Source: a virus
Virus record (IMG/VR): IMGVR_UViG_3300009551_000077
Location: 1-40,484 of that record
Length of the DNA: 40,484 bases
Direction: 5' to 3' (one strand)
The translations under genes and the position numbers were made by a program. Of this stretch, positions 16,422 through 22,485 are shown piece after piece. Every line of letters begins with the position of its first letter. Within the stretch, counting starts at the first letter, position 1. The notes beneath the pieces were generated by a model. That model was not told the origin of the DNA and did no database searches. It saw only the letters and a program-made list of their open reading frames with translations.

Positions 16422-16660
16422 AGTCTGCGCTTATCTCTGAACGCTCCAAAACCCACGGCGAGTTTCGTGACAATGCCCGCATCAGTCAGCAGATCATGGA
16501 AACTTTGCGGTCAGGCCCAAGCTGGAAATTCATGTCATCCGAACAGCGTCAGGCTCTGGATTTCATCTCTTGCAAGATGGCCCGCATAGTTTGCGGAGAT
16601 CCATCCTTCCCCGACCATTGGATAGACATAGCGGGGTATGCTACGCTTGCGGTGAAGTAG
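16418..16660 (+). CDS. DUF6378-like small phage protein
   Basis: 80 aa from GTG 16418 (GTGA overlap). The pattern THGEFRDNARISQQIMETLRSG ... QRQALDFISCKMARIVCGDPSFPDHWIDIAGYATL matches a small all-helical family (DUF6378) common in phages, with conserved HGxFxDNA and DHWxDIAGYA blocks. The molecular function of the family is unknown to me. It is the last gene of the rightward arm, and its 3' end overlaps a convergent minus-strand gene by 20 bp. Confidence 0.75.
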   Translation: MKSALISERSKTHGEFRDNARISQQIMETLRSGPSWKFMSSEQRQALDFISCKMARIVCGDPSFPDHWIDIAGYATLAVK

Positions 16661-16856
16661 GTGAGGGCTGCCAGAAACGCAGGCTTTGAGGCGGGTAGAT
16701 TGCGCCCGTAATGATGCAATGCCAAGCATCTTCATTGCCCATAGCGGTCTTGTCTGCCGGACCGTATTTAACAGAGAAGGGCGTTTTGTAGCCCTCGTGC
16801 CACGCAAGAATTGTGGTGCCATCAAGCGGCGCCGAATCAAGTGTCTGCCAATCCAT
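16641..16856 (-). CDS. DUF551-like small protein
   Basis: 71 aa. The start MDWQTLDSAPLDGTTILAWHEG and the ending SLRFWQPSP carry the W-x-x-x-x-x-AP-x-DGT-x-ILAW and F-W-x-P hallmarks of the DUF551 family, small proteins found widely in phages and prophages without a known activity. An AAGGA ribosome site precedes ATG 16856. It is the last gene of the leftward arm and overlaps the end of the late operon tail to tail, so the two arms transcribe across each other here. Confidence 0.75.
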   Translation of the reverse strand: MDWQTLDSAPLDGTTILAWHEGYKTPFSVKYGPADKTAMGNEDAWHCIITGAIYPPQSLRFWQPSPTSPQA

Positions 16857-16869
16857 CCATCATCCTTTC

Positions 16870-16891
16870 AGCCTCCTACGGGAGGCTTTTT
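16870..16891 (+). terminator. Rho-independent terminator closing the rightward arm
   Basis: A 7-bp stem AGCCTCC (16870-16876) / GGAGGCT (16881-16887) with a TACG tetraloop is followed by T's to 16891. It lies 210 nt after the last plus-strand stop, so late transcripts would run antisense through the DUF551-like gene before ending. On the minus strand the same hairpin sits just upstream of that gene's ribosome site. Confidence 0.8.
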
Positions 16892-16916
16892 GCGTTCTAG
16901 GCCACTAATCGCTACC

Positions 16917-16939
16917 GCGTATATTTCCGAGTTATACGC
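16917..16939. promoter_or_regulatory. 23-bp interrupted palindrome (operator or recombination-core candidate)
   Basis: GCGTATA (16917-16923), 9 bp, TATACGC (16933-16939): a perfect 7-9-7 inverted repeat in the non-coding strip between the exonuclease stop and the arm-end terminator. It may bind a dimeric regulator such as the HTH protein encoded at 17529-17756, or form a tyrosine-recombinase core. Neither is proven. Confidence 0.4.
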
Positions 16940-16950
16940 TATTCCATCCC

Positions 16951-17532
16951 TCACGCTCCCTTGATTGCGGCGATGGCGCGGGCATCTTCCAGCGCATTGT
17001 GCGGTACTTTGCTAGTATAGGCGATTGTCGGGTCCAGAACTGTGGTAAAAGACAGTGCAAGTGTTTCTGAGTGGTCCGCACCCATCATTTCTCTGAACAG
17101 GTGTTCGAGATCGGAAGGCCAATCTGCAACGATGCGGTCAGGTTTCTGGGCAGACAAGAAAGTGTGCAACGAGAATTTGAACATCTCTGCCCCGATAGGC
17201 TCTTTCCCTAAAACAGGGATGACGTTCTCGGAGACCCATGGATCAAGCTTTTCTGGTATTACCTTGACCTGATAGAACTCAACACCATCCATGACAATCG
17301 CCATCGAAATAAGCTCGCCGCCAAAGCCGTTAAACTCGGTGTCGATATAGGCCGTCCTACTCGCCACCTGTTCCACATCAGCCACAGGTGCGGGGATGAG
17401 ATCGGTGCTGGCAACATATATTTGCCGCCCGCTTTCTACGAAACACATGACGAAGCCATTGTTGGCTATATTAACCTTCATCGGCTTCGTCACCACCATC
17501 ATTCCCGGTGCAATATCCTTCGGTGTGGTCAT
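16951..17532 (-). CDS. DEDDh 3'-5' exonuclease (Rv2179c-like) with N-terminal extension
   Basis: 193 aa. Residues 62-72 (YIDTEFNGFGG) give the first acidic motif (D64, E66), followed by ELISMAIV. The C-terminus (HNALEDARAIAAIKGA) gives H178 and D183 of the DEDDh group. The middle DWPSDLEHLF carries the second Asp. These enzymes remove nucleotides from RNA or DNA 3' ends using two metal ions. The first 55 residues (KDIAPGMMVVTKPMKVNI...) are an extra beta-rich segment not needed for catalysis. ATG 17532 lies in an ATGA overlap with the HTH gene, with AAGGA upstream. Confidence 0.8.
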   Translation of the reverse strand: MTTPKDIAPGMMVVTKPMKVNIANNGFVMCFVESGRQIYVASTDLIPAPVADVEQVASRTAYIDTEFNGFGGELISMAIVMDGVEFYQVKVIPEKLDPWVSENVIPVLGKEPIGAEMFKFSLHTFLSAQKPDRIVADWPSDLEHLFREMMGADHSETLALSFTTVLDPTIAYTSKVPHNALEDARAIAAIKGA

Positions 17533-17756
17533 TGGGTTGTCCTTTCGTAAAGTTCGGTGAACTTGAACCCCAGCGCCTTGAGCAGGGTTGCACCGGGCGC
17601 GCGATGGCCTTGCAGCACATCGTTCACATAGGATGGTGAAACGCCGTGTGCCTTGGCCCATTCTTTTTGTGTGGTGGTTGAAGCCTGTTTCCTAAGCGCC
17701 TCGACGACATCGGCGCGCAAATAGAAAGTCGGCTTGAGGTACTTTGGATCGCTCAT
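17529..17756 (-). CDS. Small helix-turn-helix protein
   Basis: 75 aa. KEWAKAHGVSPSYVNDVLQGHRAPGATLLKALGF (residues about 30-65) is an XRE-type helix-turn-helix. The first 28 residues (DPKYLKPTFYLRADVVEALRKQ) are a helical lead. It is linked by 4-bp overlaps to its neighbours on both sides and has an AGGGGA ribosome site. A local regulator of the accessory leftward genes is plausible. Its operator could be the palindrome at 16917-16939. Confidence 0.7.
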   Translation of the reverse strand: MSDPKYLKPTFYLRADVVEALRKQASTTTQKEWAKAHGVSPSYVNDVLQGHRAPGATLLKALGFKFTELYERTTQ

Positions 17757-18052
17757 TCCCCTGTTTCCTTCTGTGCAGTCGGGCGGGTGAGGGCTTCGGC
17801 TACATAGCGATACTCTGGGAAACTCTTGTCAGCTTCATCTTTTCCAAATTGTTTCACTGCTATGTAATATCTATCTGCAAACGGCTTCGAAGCTTTTACC
17901 ATCGCATCCCTCTCAGCCTGTAGCTGGATGATCTTGGCGGCGGCTTCGGGGCCATCGGGGTTGAGCAGCACCCCCTGAATAAAAATCATCCCCGTCCACA
18001 CTCTACTACGTGCTTCCAGCCTAGCCAGCAGTTCTGGTGTTTTGTCAGTCAT
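17753..18052 (-). CDS. ELLARLE/NPDGPEAA family small protein, copy 1
   Basis: 99 aa. It begins MTDKTPELLARLEARSR, has a central NPDGPEAAAKIIQLQAERDAMVKA block and ends in a charged helix. The same layout occurs in the 92-aa protein at 20896-21174, so they are paralogues. A truncated version of its 5' end is at 18396-18464. The family is common in phages of alphaproteobacteria; I know no function. Overlaps of 4-8 bp link it to its neighbours. Confidence 0.7.
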   Translation of the reverse strand: MTDKTPELLARLEARSRVWTGMIFIQGVLLNPDGPEAAAKIIQLQAERDAMVKASKPFADRYYIAVKQFGKDEADKSFPEYRYVAEALTRPTAQKETGE

Positions 18053-18227
18053 TTTCTATATCCCACCGTCCAGGGTTAGCCGCAAAAAGCGCATCCATCC
18101 GATTGCTAAGTTCTTCTGAGGTCAGTTCGACATAATGCGGCAAAACTTCACGGACCTGAGTGCTGTCGAAATAGACATTCTCCTTCGGGTCGTAGTATTG
18201 CTTAACCTTCGTAGTCGCAAAGCTCAT
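18045..18227 (-). CDS. Small protein, function unknown
   Basis: 60 aa (MSFATTKVKQYYDPKENVYFDSTQVREVLPHYVELTSEELSNRMDAL...). A strong GGAGAGGA ribosome site precedes ATG 18227, inside the end of the upstream gene (26-bp overlap). Mixed alpha/beta, acidic C-terminus. No family recognised. Confidence 0.65.
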   Translation of the reverse strand: MSFATTKVKQYYDPKENVYFDSTQVREVLPHYVELTSEELSNRMDALFAANPGRWDIEND

Positions 18228-18399
18228 GGTTTCCTCTCCTGTATTCGAGCGATTTCTTGACCTTCACCGCCTGACGCATGAAGTGCTTGCGCTGCTCATT
18301 GAATGTCCCAAGGTAGGAACCGGGCGGTGCGTATTGTGAGACTTCATCATGCCAGTTCTCGTAGAGGCGAGAAGCGATGGCGCGGGTCTTGTGGTTCAT
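18202..18399 (-). CDS. Small basic protein, function unknown
   Basis: 65 aa (MNHKTRAIASRLYENWHDEVSQYAPPGSYLGTFNEQRKHFMRQAVKVKKSL...). Its start overlaps the stop of the 22-codon remnant as ATGA. It is basic and helical with His residues. No family recognised. Overlap with the next gene by 26 bp is more than usual here but both frames look coding. Confidence 0.6.
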   Translation of the reverse strand: MNHKTRAIASRLYENWHDEVSQYAPPGSYLGTFNEQRKHFMRQAVKVKKSLEYRRGNHELCDYEG

Positions 18400-18464
18400 G
18401 TCGCAGCCCCCAACAGCAGCGCCACTTTTCCCCCCGCCAGCAGTTCTGGTGTGTTATCTGTCAT
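18396..18464 (-). pseudogene. 22-codon remnant of an ELLARLE family gene
   Basis: ATG 18464 to TGA 18396 encodes MTDNTPELLAGGKVALLLGA plus two residues. The first ten residues match the start of the 99-aa gene at 18052 (MTDKTPELLA), and the underlying DNA (18436-18464 against 18023-18051) is nearly identical over 29 nt, then diverges completely. It keeps ATGA coupling to the next gene. It is probably a recombination remnant that survives as a coupling leader. Confidence 0.5.
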
Positions 18465-18690
18465 GGGGTGGTGCTTCTTCAGCCTTGTATTCTTCGACTT
18501 CCTCATCAGTCATAAAACGCCACCTGTCGCCCATTGCAGGGCGGTTAAATGAAGTCAGAAGCGTGGGGAGATCAACCTTGCTTGCGTCGATTGGCTTTTC
18601 TGGCGGCTTTGGAAGGGTGATGTTGATTTTACCGTTCAACCCTTCGTCATTGGTCATATAAATCCCGATTGTGTACTCGATGGCTTTCAT
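18454..18690 (-). CDS. Small protein, function unknown
   Basis: 78 aa. KAIEYTIGIYMTNDEGLNGKINITLPKPPEKPIDASKVDLPTLLTSFNRPAMGDRWRFMTDEEVEEY. Beta-rich N-terminus, Pro-rich middle, acidic helix at the end. ATG 18690 overlaps the upstream stop. No family recognised. Confidence 0.65.
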   Translation of the reverse strand: MKAIEYTIGIYMTNDEGLNGKINITLPKPPEKPIDASKVDLPTLLTSFNRPAMGDRWRFMTDEEVEEYKAEEAPPHDR

Positions 18691-18989
18691 ACTTCTTCCT
18701 TCCTCTCAATCAGGTTGTGGGGTGGGGTGCGCGCATCGCTCCTGGCTTGGATGTAATGCTGCTTGGTGAAACCGCCGTTGCTTACAAACCAATCCCATGA
18801 TCCGTGTTTCAAGAGATTTCGCTTTTCTAGCGCGCGCACCATTGTCCGCACTTCCATTCCGCACATATCGGCCAGATTGATTGCAATGCGCCGTGAGAAA
18901 ACGGGTTGCCCTTCCGTCATTTTGGCAAAGCTTTCCGATAGGAAGTCCCTCATGTTCTTGTCCTCTGATGTGGAGAGTGCTTTGGTCAT
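18687..18989 (-). CDS. Small helical protein with possible winged-helix segment
   Basis: 100 aa from ATG 18989 (TTG 18998 would add three residues). The middle (FSRRIAINLADMCGMEVRTMVRALEKRNLLKHGSWDWFVSNGGFTKQHYIQAR) resembles a winged helix in which two helices are followed by a beta hairpin, so DNA binding is possible. A different frame over the same bases is also open but has improbable composition. Overlaps the next gene by 4 bp. Confidence 0.65.
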   Translation of the reverse strand: MTKALSTSEDKNMRDFLSESFAKMTEGQPVFSRRIAINLADMCGMEVRTMVRALEKRNLLKHGSWDWFVSNGGFTKQHYIQARSDARTPPHNLIERKEEV

Positions 18990-19006
18990 GCGGCACAAAT
19001 GGTTTC

Positions 19007-19438
19007 TCAGTCTCTCTCCTTTGGGTTCAGCGCGGCCTTTGCAGCGCGACGATCAAGGCGTTCGATTTCAGCGAGGATAAGTGCGCCAGCCTTTTCGAGA
19101 TCGCGGCGCGTATTTGTGGGCTTCCACTCCCATTGATACGGCCACACTTGCAGAGGGACATTCAGGTTGATCTTGAATAGACCACCTCCCGCTGCGTAAG
19201 AGGCGGCGGCACGCGCCATCTCACCGCTTCGATGCGTATCATCATGCTCTGGCGTCCAGCCTTCTGCGGATTTCTGCCTTTCGCGCTCGGACAAGACCGA
19301 CCTAACGGCAGGCGTCATTGCATCGTCAATGATGGACGCGATGCGGTCGCGGCGCTCATCCGAACCGGGATCGAAACTCGGGCTCGTTGCGATACCCAGA
19401 TTAATCAGAATCGCATTTGCAACTTGGTCGCTTCTCAT
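19007..19438 (-). CDS. Conserved phage protein (RxRQxxxEGWTPEHDD family)
   Basis: 143 aa. The blocks VLSERERQKSAEGWTPEHDDTHRSGEMARAAASYA and WPYQWEWKPTNTRRDLEKAGALILAEIERLDR are the two conserved halves of a small family present in many phages and prophages, helical and of unknown activity. AAGGAG lies 8 nt before ATG 19438. The first 45 residues vary between members. It is the first gene after the integrase gap on the leftward transcript. Confidence 0.7.
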   Translation of the reverse strand: MRSDQVANAILINLGIATSPSFDPGSDERRDRIASIIDDAMTPAVRSVLSERERQKSAEGWTPEHDDTHRSGEMARAAASYAAGGGLFKINLNVPLQVWPYQWEWKPTNTRRDLEKAGALILAEIERLDRRAAKAALNPKERD

Positions 19439-19457
19439 CCTCTATTCTCCTTGGGGG

Positions 19458-19589
19458 TCATGCGGCTTGGTCCTTGGTGAGGGTGGACGGCATCACACTG
19501 CCTCGCTCAGTCTGTGGCGGGTGGGGGCTACCATGTGGCAAGTCCTGCACACGGAGTGCACGTTTTCTGCCGCACAAATCTGCAAGCAT
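19458..19589 (-). CDS. Possible 43-aa protein downstream of the integrase
   Basis: ATG 19589 to TGA 19458 reads MLADLCGRKRALRVQDLPHG followed by a Pro-rich stretch and PSTLTKDQAA. Its stop overlaps, as ATGA, an 8-codon frame (ATG 19461) that itself overlaps the start of the 19438 gene, giving a chain of coupled stops and starts. No good ribosome site precedes ATG 19589, so this is tentative. It is the best candidate in the 285-bp strip between integrase and the next gene. Confidence 0.35.
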   Translation of the reverse strand: MLADLCGRKRALRVQDLPHGSPHPPQTERGSVMPSTLTKDQAA

Positions 19590-19676
19590 GAGAACGGAAG
19601 CGCAACAATGTTCGCTTCTTGTTCGTGCTATGGCCCTGTTTTGTGGGCTTTAATTGTTTGTTTTGTCCGTAGACTT

Positions 19677-19708
19677 GGGCCGGTGGGTTTTCCATCGGCC
19701 CCTTTTTT
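19677..19708 (+). terminator. Strong plus-strand terminator hairpin behind the integrase
   Basis: A 10-bp stem (left arm 19677-19686, right arm 19692-19701, one G-T pair) with a GTTTT loop is followed by six T's (19703-19708). The T run lies on the plus strand although every gene nearby reads leftward, so it would end an antisense RNA entering from the left. On the minus strand the hairpin lacks a T tract. Confidence 0.65.
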
Positions 19709-19723
19709 ATCACGAAACAGCAA

Positions 19724-20719
19724 CTACTTGCTATCATTTTCGCTGTCCTCCGTGTTTTTCTGCACGCGCTGTGCACGCTTATTTTTGGACAGTTCCCGCA
19801 TCGTATCGTGCAGTCGGCTTTGCTCCAAGTGGCCGTATATCTCGTCCACCACCTTCAGCGTTTTCCAGCCACCCGCTTCCTTCAGGTCTTTCAGACTATG
19901 CCCGGCTCGGAGCCATCTGGCGGCAAAGGCGTGACGCCCAAGCTCATGTCCGTCACGATAGGGCAATCCGGCAGCTTTTGAAGCTCGTCTAAATGCGATG
20001 CCAACGCCCTGAGTTGTGCTGAACCCAAATCCTCCTGGCGGCCACTGAAACCCGTCAGGCGTAGGCACCATTCGCGCTTCCCCGTTTTTCGTTTTGCCAA
20101 CGTGTATATAGCCATCTTTGATGTCCTCTTCGGTAACGCGCAAGGCTTCCCCAGTTCGCAAGCCGGTATAGGTCATGAGCTGAAGCAGCGCCTGAAGGCC
20201 CAGAGAGCAATGGGGGAGGAGCTTCTCAATATGATCGTCGCTGGCGGGCGTGGCGGTCACTTTCGTTTCCTTGCGCCTCTTGATAGCGATTGGAGGGATG
20301 TGGGGCAGCGTGGCGCGGATGCCAGCTCGGACAACGCTAATGTAGGGGCTGATGACGTTACGGTTGACCGTCGTCGCCTTAGGTTCGCCGGCCGGGTATA
20401 GTTTCTTGATGAGCTTGTTCATCTCAACCTGGCTGATGTCGCGGATCGCGGTGACCTCGAACTCATCCATCAGAGGGTCGAGAAACCTCGGGTCGCCTCC
20501 GCCTTCCAAATAAACCGTCACGGCATCTCCGAATGTTGCTGGAGGCTGTTCATTGAGCTTCGCCGCGTTGTAGATTTCCGGGCTGCGTTTTCGGAGGCAC
20601 GCTTCAGCTTCATCTCGCTTAACAGTTTCCGTGCTTTCGAAGATCTTGACGCCGTTGATGGTGCCACGAATGACCCAGTACGGGGAGCGCTTGGGGTACT
20701 TTTTGAGCTTGAGCGCCAT
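19724..20719 (-). CDS. int: Tyrosine-family integrase
   Basis: 331 aa, a phage tyrosine recombinase joining attP and attB. N-terminal arm-binding part (LKLKKYPKRSPYWVIRGTINGVKIFESTET), core-binding part (ATFGDAVTVYLEGGGD...), catalytic part from about 160. Catalytic residues: R188 (TGLRTGEAL), a Lys in the GKTKNGEAR hairpin (about 209), H258 and R262 (HELGRHAFA), W285 (GGWKT) and nucleophile Y295 (EIYGHLE). The HELGRH form with one extra residue is usual in alphaproteobacterial phage integrases. The first 200 bp overlap the excisionase-like frame. No clear ribosome site, so coupling to that gene is likely. No tRNA-end sequence was seen next to it to mark attP. Confidence 0.92.
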   Translation of the reverse strand: MALKLKKYPKRSPYWVIRGTINGVKIFESTETVKRDEAEACLRKRSPEIYNAAKLNEQPPATFGDAVTVYLEGGGDPRFLDPLMDEFEVTAIRDISQVEMNKLIKKLYPAGEPKATTVNRNVISPYISVVRAGIRATLPHIPPIAIKRRKETKVTATPASDDHIEKLLPHCSLGLQALLQLMTYTGLRTGEALRVTEEDIKDGYIHVGKTKNGEARMVPTPDGFQWPPGGFGFSTTQGVGIAFRRASKAAGLPYRDGHELGRHAFAARWLRAGHSLKDLKEAGGWKTLKVVDEIYGHLEQSRLHDTMRELSKNKRAQRVQKNTEDSENDSK

Positions 20720-20892
20720 GTGATGAAGTCTCGAAGTGCCTTAATTTGATCTTCAGTAAAGACTATGCCCTTGCCCAATCGGCAGCAACAGCCAGCCTGC
20801 TTTGCGATGGCAACCAGGTTGCGCATGGACGGCCGATGGCCCTCGGGGAAGGTTTCACGGACCTCTTGCGGGCTGTAGTACCGTTCCAGCAT
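20518..20892 (-). CDS. Excisionase-like DNA-binding protein overlapping the integrase
   Basis: 124 aa. Residues 1-57 (YYSPQEVRETFPEGHRPSMRNLVAIAKQAGCCCRLGKGIVFTEDQIKALRDF) look like a small winged-helix/MerR-type excisionase, with a basic tip and a FTEDQIxxL end. The rest (TWRSSSKSTPSAPRTGSFVAPSTASRSSKARKLL...) is Ser/Arg-rich and is read from the first 200 bp of the integrase gene in another frame. AGGAG lies 8 nt before ATG 20892. It could control excision and leftward tail expression. The long out-of-frame tail is odd but open throughout. Confidence 0.7.
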   Translation of the reverse strand: MLERYYSPQEVRETFPEGHRPSMRNLVAIAKQAGCCCRLGKGIVFTEDQIKALRDFITWRSSSKSTPSAPRTGSFVAPSTASRSSKARKLLSEMKLKRASENAARKSTTRRSSMNSLQQHSEMP

Positions 20893-20895
20893 CTC

Positions 20896-21174
20896 TCACT
20901 CCTGTCCAATAGCTGCGCGGGAACGGTGGATGACGTCGGCTGTTTCTTGATCTCCCCATTCCGGGTCACTGTAGTTTTCATCAGAAATGACAGGGCACGC
21001 CAGTAACGCCCTCAACGCAGCCTTTGCATTGTCTAGGTCGAGGAGAAGCTGGGATATGGCCTTGGCGGCTTCGGGGCCATTGGGGTTGATAAGCTCCCAA
21101 ATCTCGCCTCCGTTAATTGACTTAAAGCCGCGCTTCTTTTCCAGCCTCGCCAGCAATTCCTTATAGTCGCTCAT
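20896..21174 (-). CDS. ELLARLE/NPDGPEAA family small protein, copy 2
   Basis: 92 aa, paralogous to the product of 17753-18052: MSDYKELLARLEKKRG at the start and NPNGPEAAKAISQLLLDLDNAKAALRALLA in the middle. The C-terminus (DPEWGDQETADVIHRSRAAIGQE) is different. Its stop lies 3 nt before the start of the excisionase-like gene, and that gene's ribosome site lies in its last codons. Function unknown. Confidence 0.7.
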   Translation of the reverse strand: MSDYKELLARLEKKRGFKSINGGEIWELINPNGPEAAKAISQLLLDLDNAKAALRALLACPVISDENYSDPEWGDQETADVIHRSRAAIGQE

Positions 21175-21204
21175 GCCAATCCTCGTTTCCTGTCCATAAC
21201 AGCG

Positions 21205-21540
21205 TCAGAATCTCACTGATGTTTGCTTTGCGTTCGACTCGCACTGACCAAATCCGCGCGACTGGATTTTCTTCTTCGGCTTCGTCACGCCCATTTCCTT
21301 CTCGCGGTTGCGCTTCGCCTTCTGAATCTTCGGAATGTCATGGCCGTGCGTCTTGATCTTGTGACATTTCGTGCAGGCAACTTGGCAGTTGTCCAACTCG
21401 TTGCCGCCCCCAAGACCTGCTGGAAGAATATGGTCGTACTGCGCGCCATATTGGATCTTCATCGAGCAAATTTCACAGCACCCGCCAGCGCGTTCCCACG
21501 CTGCCAGTTTCGTTTTTTTCGTGAATTCAAGCCGGGACAT
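21205..21540 (-). CDS. HNH endonuclease (small)
   Basis: 111 aa from ATG 21540, preceded by GGAGGG at 6 nt. LEFTKKTKLAAWERAGGCCEICSMKIQYGAQYDHILPAGLGGGNELDNCQVACTKCHKIKTHGHDI is an HNH core: a treble-clef zinc site from CEIC and CTKC, the D-H pair in YDHILP, the Asn in ELDNCQV and the final His in KCHKIKTHGHD. A basic tail (KAKRNREKEMGVTKPKKK) could bind DNA. It overlaps the second HNH gene by 14 bp. It may act in recombination, packaging or homing; location in the recombination block favours the first. Confidence 0.8.
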   Translation of the reverse strand: MSRLEFTKKTKLAAWERAGGCCEICSMKIQYGAQYDHILPAGLGGGNELDNCQVACTKCHKIKTHGHDIPKIQKAKRNREKEMGVTKPKKKIQSRGFGQCESNAKQTSVRF

Positions 21541-22147
21541 TGGACCCTCCGGTGCGGTTCTTGCCTTTGCCGCGTTCACGGCAGTCTCTGCCGTTGTCCA
21601 GTGGGGTGCCCTCGTAAAGATGCGCGGGGTTCACGCAGGGAGGGTTGTCGCATGTATGGCAGGCATACATGCCGGGGCGAATTGGCCTACCCAGCTTCAG
21701 CTCTAGTGATTTCCTATTGGCAAGCGGCGAACCTTGTTTTGCGGCAGGAGCGAAGCATCCATAGCCATGCTCATTGATTTGACCGGTCCAGAGCCAGCAG
21801 TCATCAGGCTCGCCTTTGCTTACGAAGCTCCAAAATCTGTCTGCCTCACGCGCCTTCGCCTGCTTTATGCCGTAAGCGGTCTTGCATTCTGGTTTACAAA
21901 ACACATGCTTTCTACGGCTTTTGGTGTAGGCGTAGCCCATATCGAAGGGGTTGCCGCAATTCGAACAGATGCAGTCTCTCGTGCGTGACCGCGCGGGCGC
22001 TTCAAAATCGCCATAGGTGCGCCAAAGCTGATAGTGGCGATTGCAAACGGTTTTGCCGCCCGCATTGATGATAGCGCCCCGTTCGCAACCGGAAACTTGG
22101 CAATCACCTTTAGGTTTGCGGCTCGACCCTGTAAAAGCTTTGCTCAC
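21527..22147 (-). CDS. HNH_3-type endonuclease with zinc ribbons
   Basis: 206 aa from GTG 22147 (GTGA overlap with the previous gene). Two cysteine pairs (CICSNCGNPF and FCKPECKTAY, residues about 60-95) make a zinc ribbon, and CQVSGCERGA plus CNRHYQLW near the N-terminus resemble a further one. From about 115, CWLWTGQINEHGYGCF ... YACHTCDNPPCVNPAHLYEGTPLDN is the HNH_3 catalytic region common in homing-type endonucleases. It may be a selfish insertion or part of the recombination set. Longer in-frame starts lie inside the neighbouring gene. Confidence 0.8.
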   Translation of the reverse strand: MSKAFTGSSRKPKGDCQVSGCERGAIINAGGKTVCNRHYQLWRTYGDFEAPARSRTRDCICSNCGNPFDMGYAYTKSRRKHVFCKPECKTAYGIKQAKAREADRFWSFVSKGEPDDCWLWTGQINEHGYGCFAPAAKQGSPLANRKSLELKLGRPIRPGMYACHTCDNPPCVNPAHLYEGTPLDNGRDCRERGKGKNRTGGSNVPA

Positions 22148-22485
22148 GCTGCAATCTTTCCCATTGCCCGGTAATTGGACTGAACGGTGCGCCAAGCCTC
22201 AATGATGGCTTCGCATTTGCTGCGTTCGTTGCGGTATTCCTCATCCGCCTCGACTGCCGCGTAATAGCGTTCGTTGGCCTGCTGATAGGCTTCGGACAGG
22301 ATGGACCTGGCATCGCGCTCGGCAACGCTCCCTGTGGCATCGAGAAAGGCTCTGGCCTTCGCTGCGCGGCGTTCATCCTCTCTACGCTCACGCATGGCGC
22401 GGGCTGCGGCGGCAGGCTGTGCGTGGTCCTGAAGGGCATGGAAAGCCGTCTGAACCGTCTCATCCCTGATGACGAATGTCCCCAT
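22144..22485 (-). CDS. Helical protein of the recombination block, function unknown
   Basis: 113 aa, almost wholly helical and charged (RAMRERREDERRAAKARAFLDATGSVAERDARSILSEAYQQANERYYAAVEADEEYRNERSKCEAIIEAW). It begins at the last base of the preceding stop (TGATG) and sits directly after the annealase unit, suggesting an accessory DNA-binding or structural role. No family recognised. Confidence 0.65.
   Translation of the reverse strand: MGTFVIRDETVQTAFHALQDHAQPAAAARAMRERREDERRAAKARAFLDATGSVAERDARSILSEAYQQANERYYAAVEADEEYRNERSKCEAIIEAWRTVQSNYRAMGKIAA

Noticed and set aside
16911-16943. XerCD dif-type site
   Set aside because: Arms end in GTATA rather than CATAA and the spacer is longer than 6 bp. 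The phage also has its own integrase.
19528-19776. 82-codon minus frame overlapping the integrase end
   Set aside because: It is out of frame with the integrase over its first part, has no ribosome site and a Lys/Cys-rich unnatural start; only a short downstream frame seems possible.
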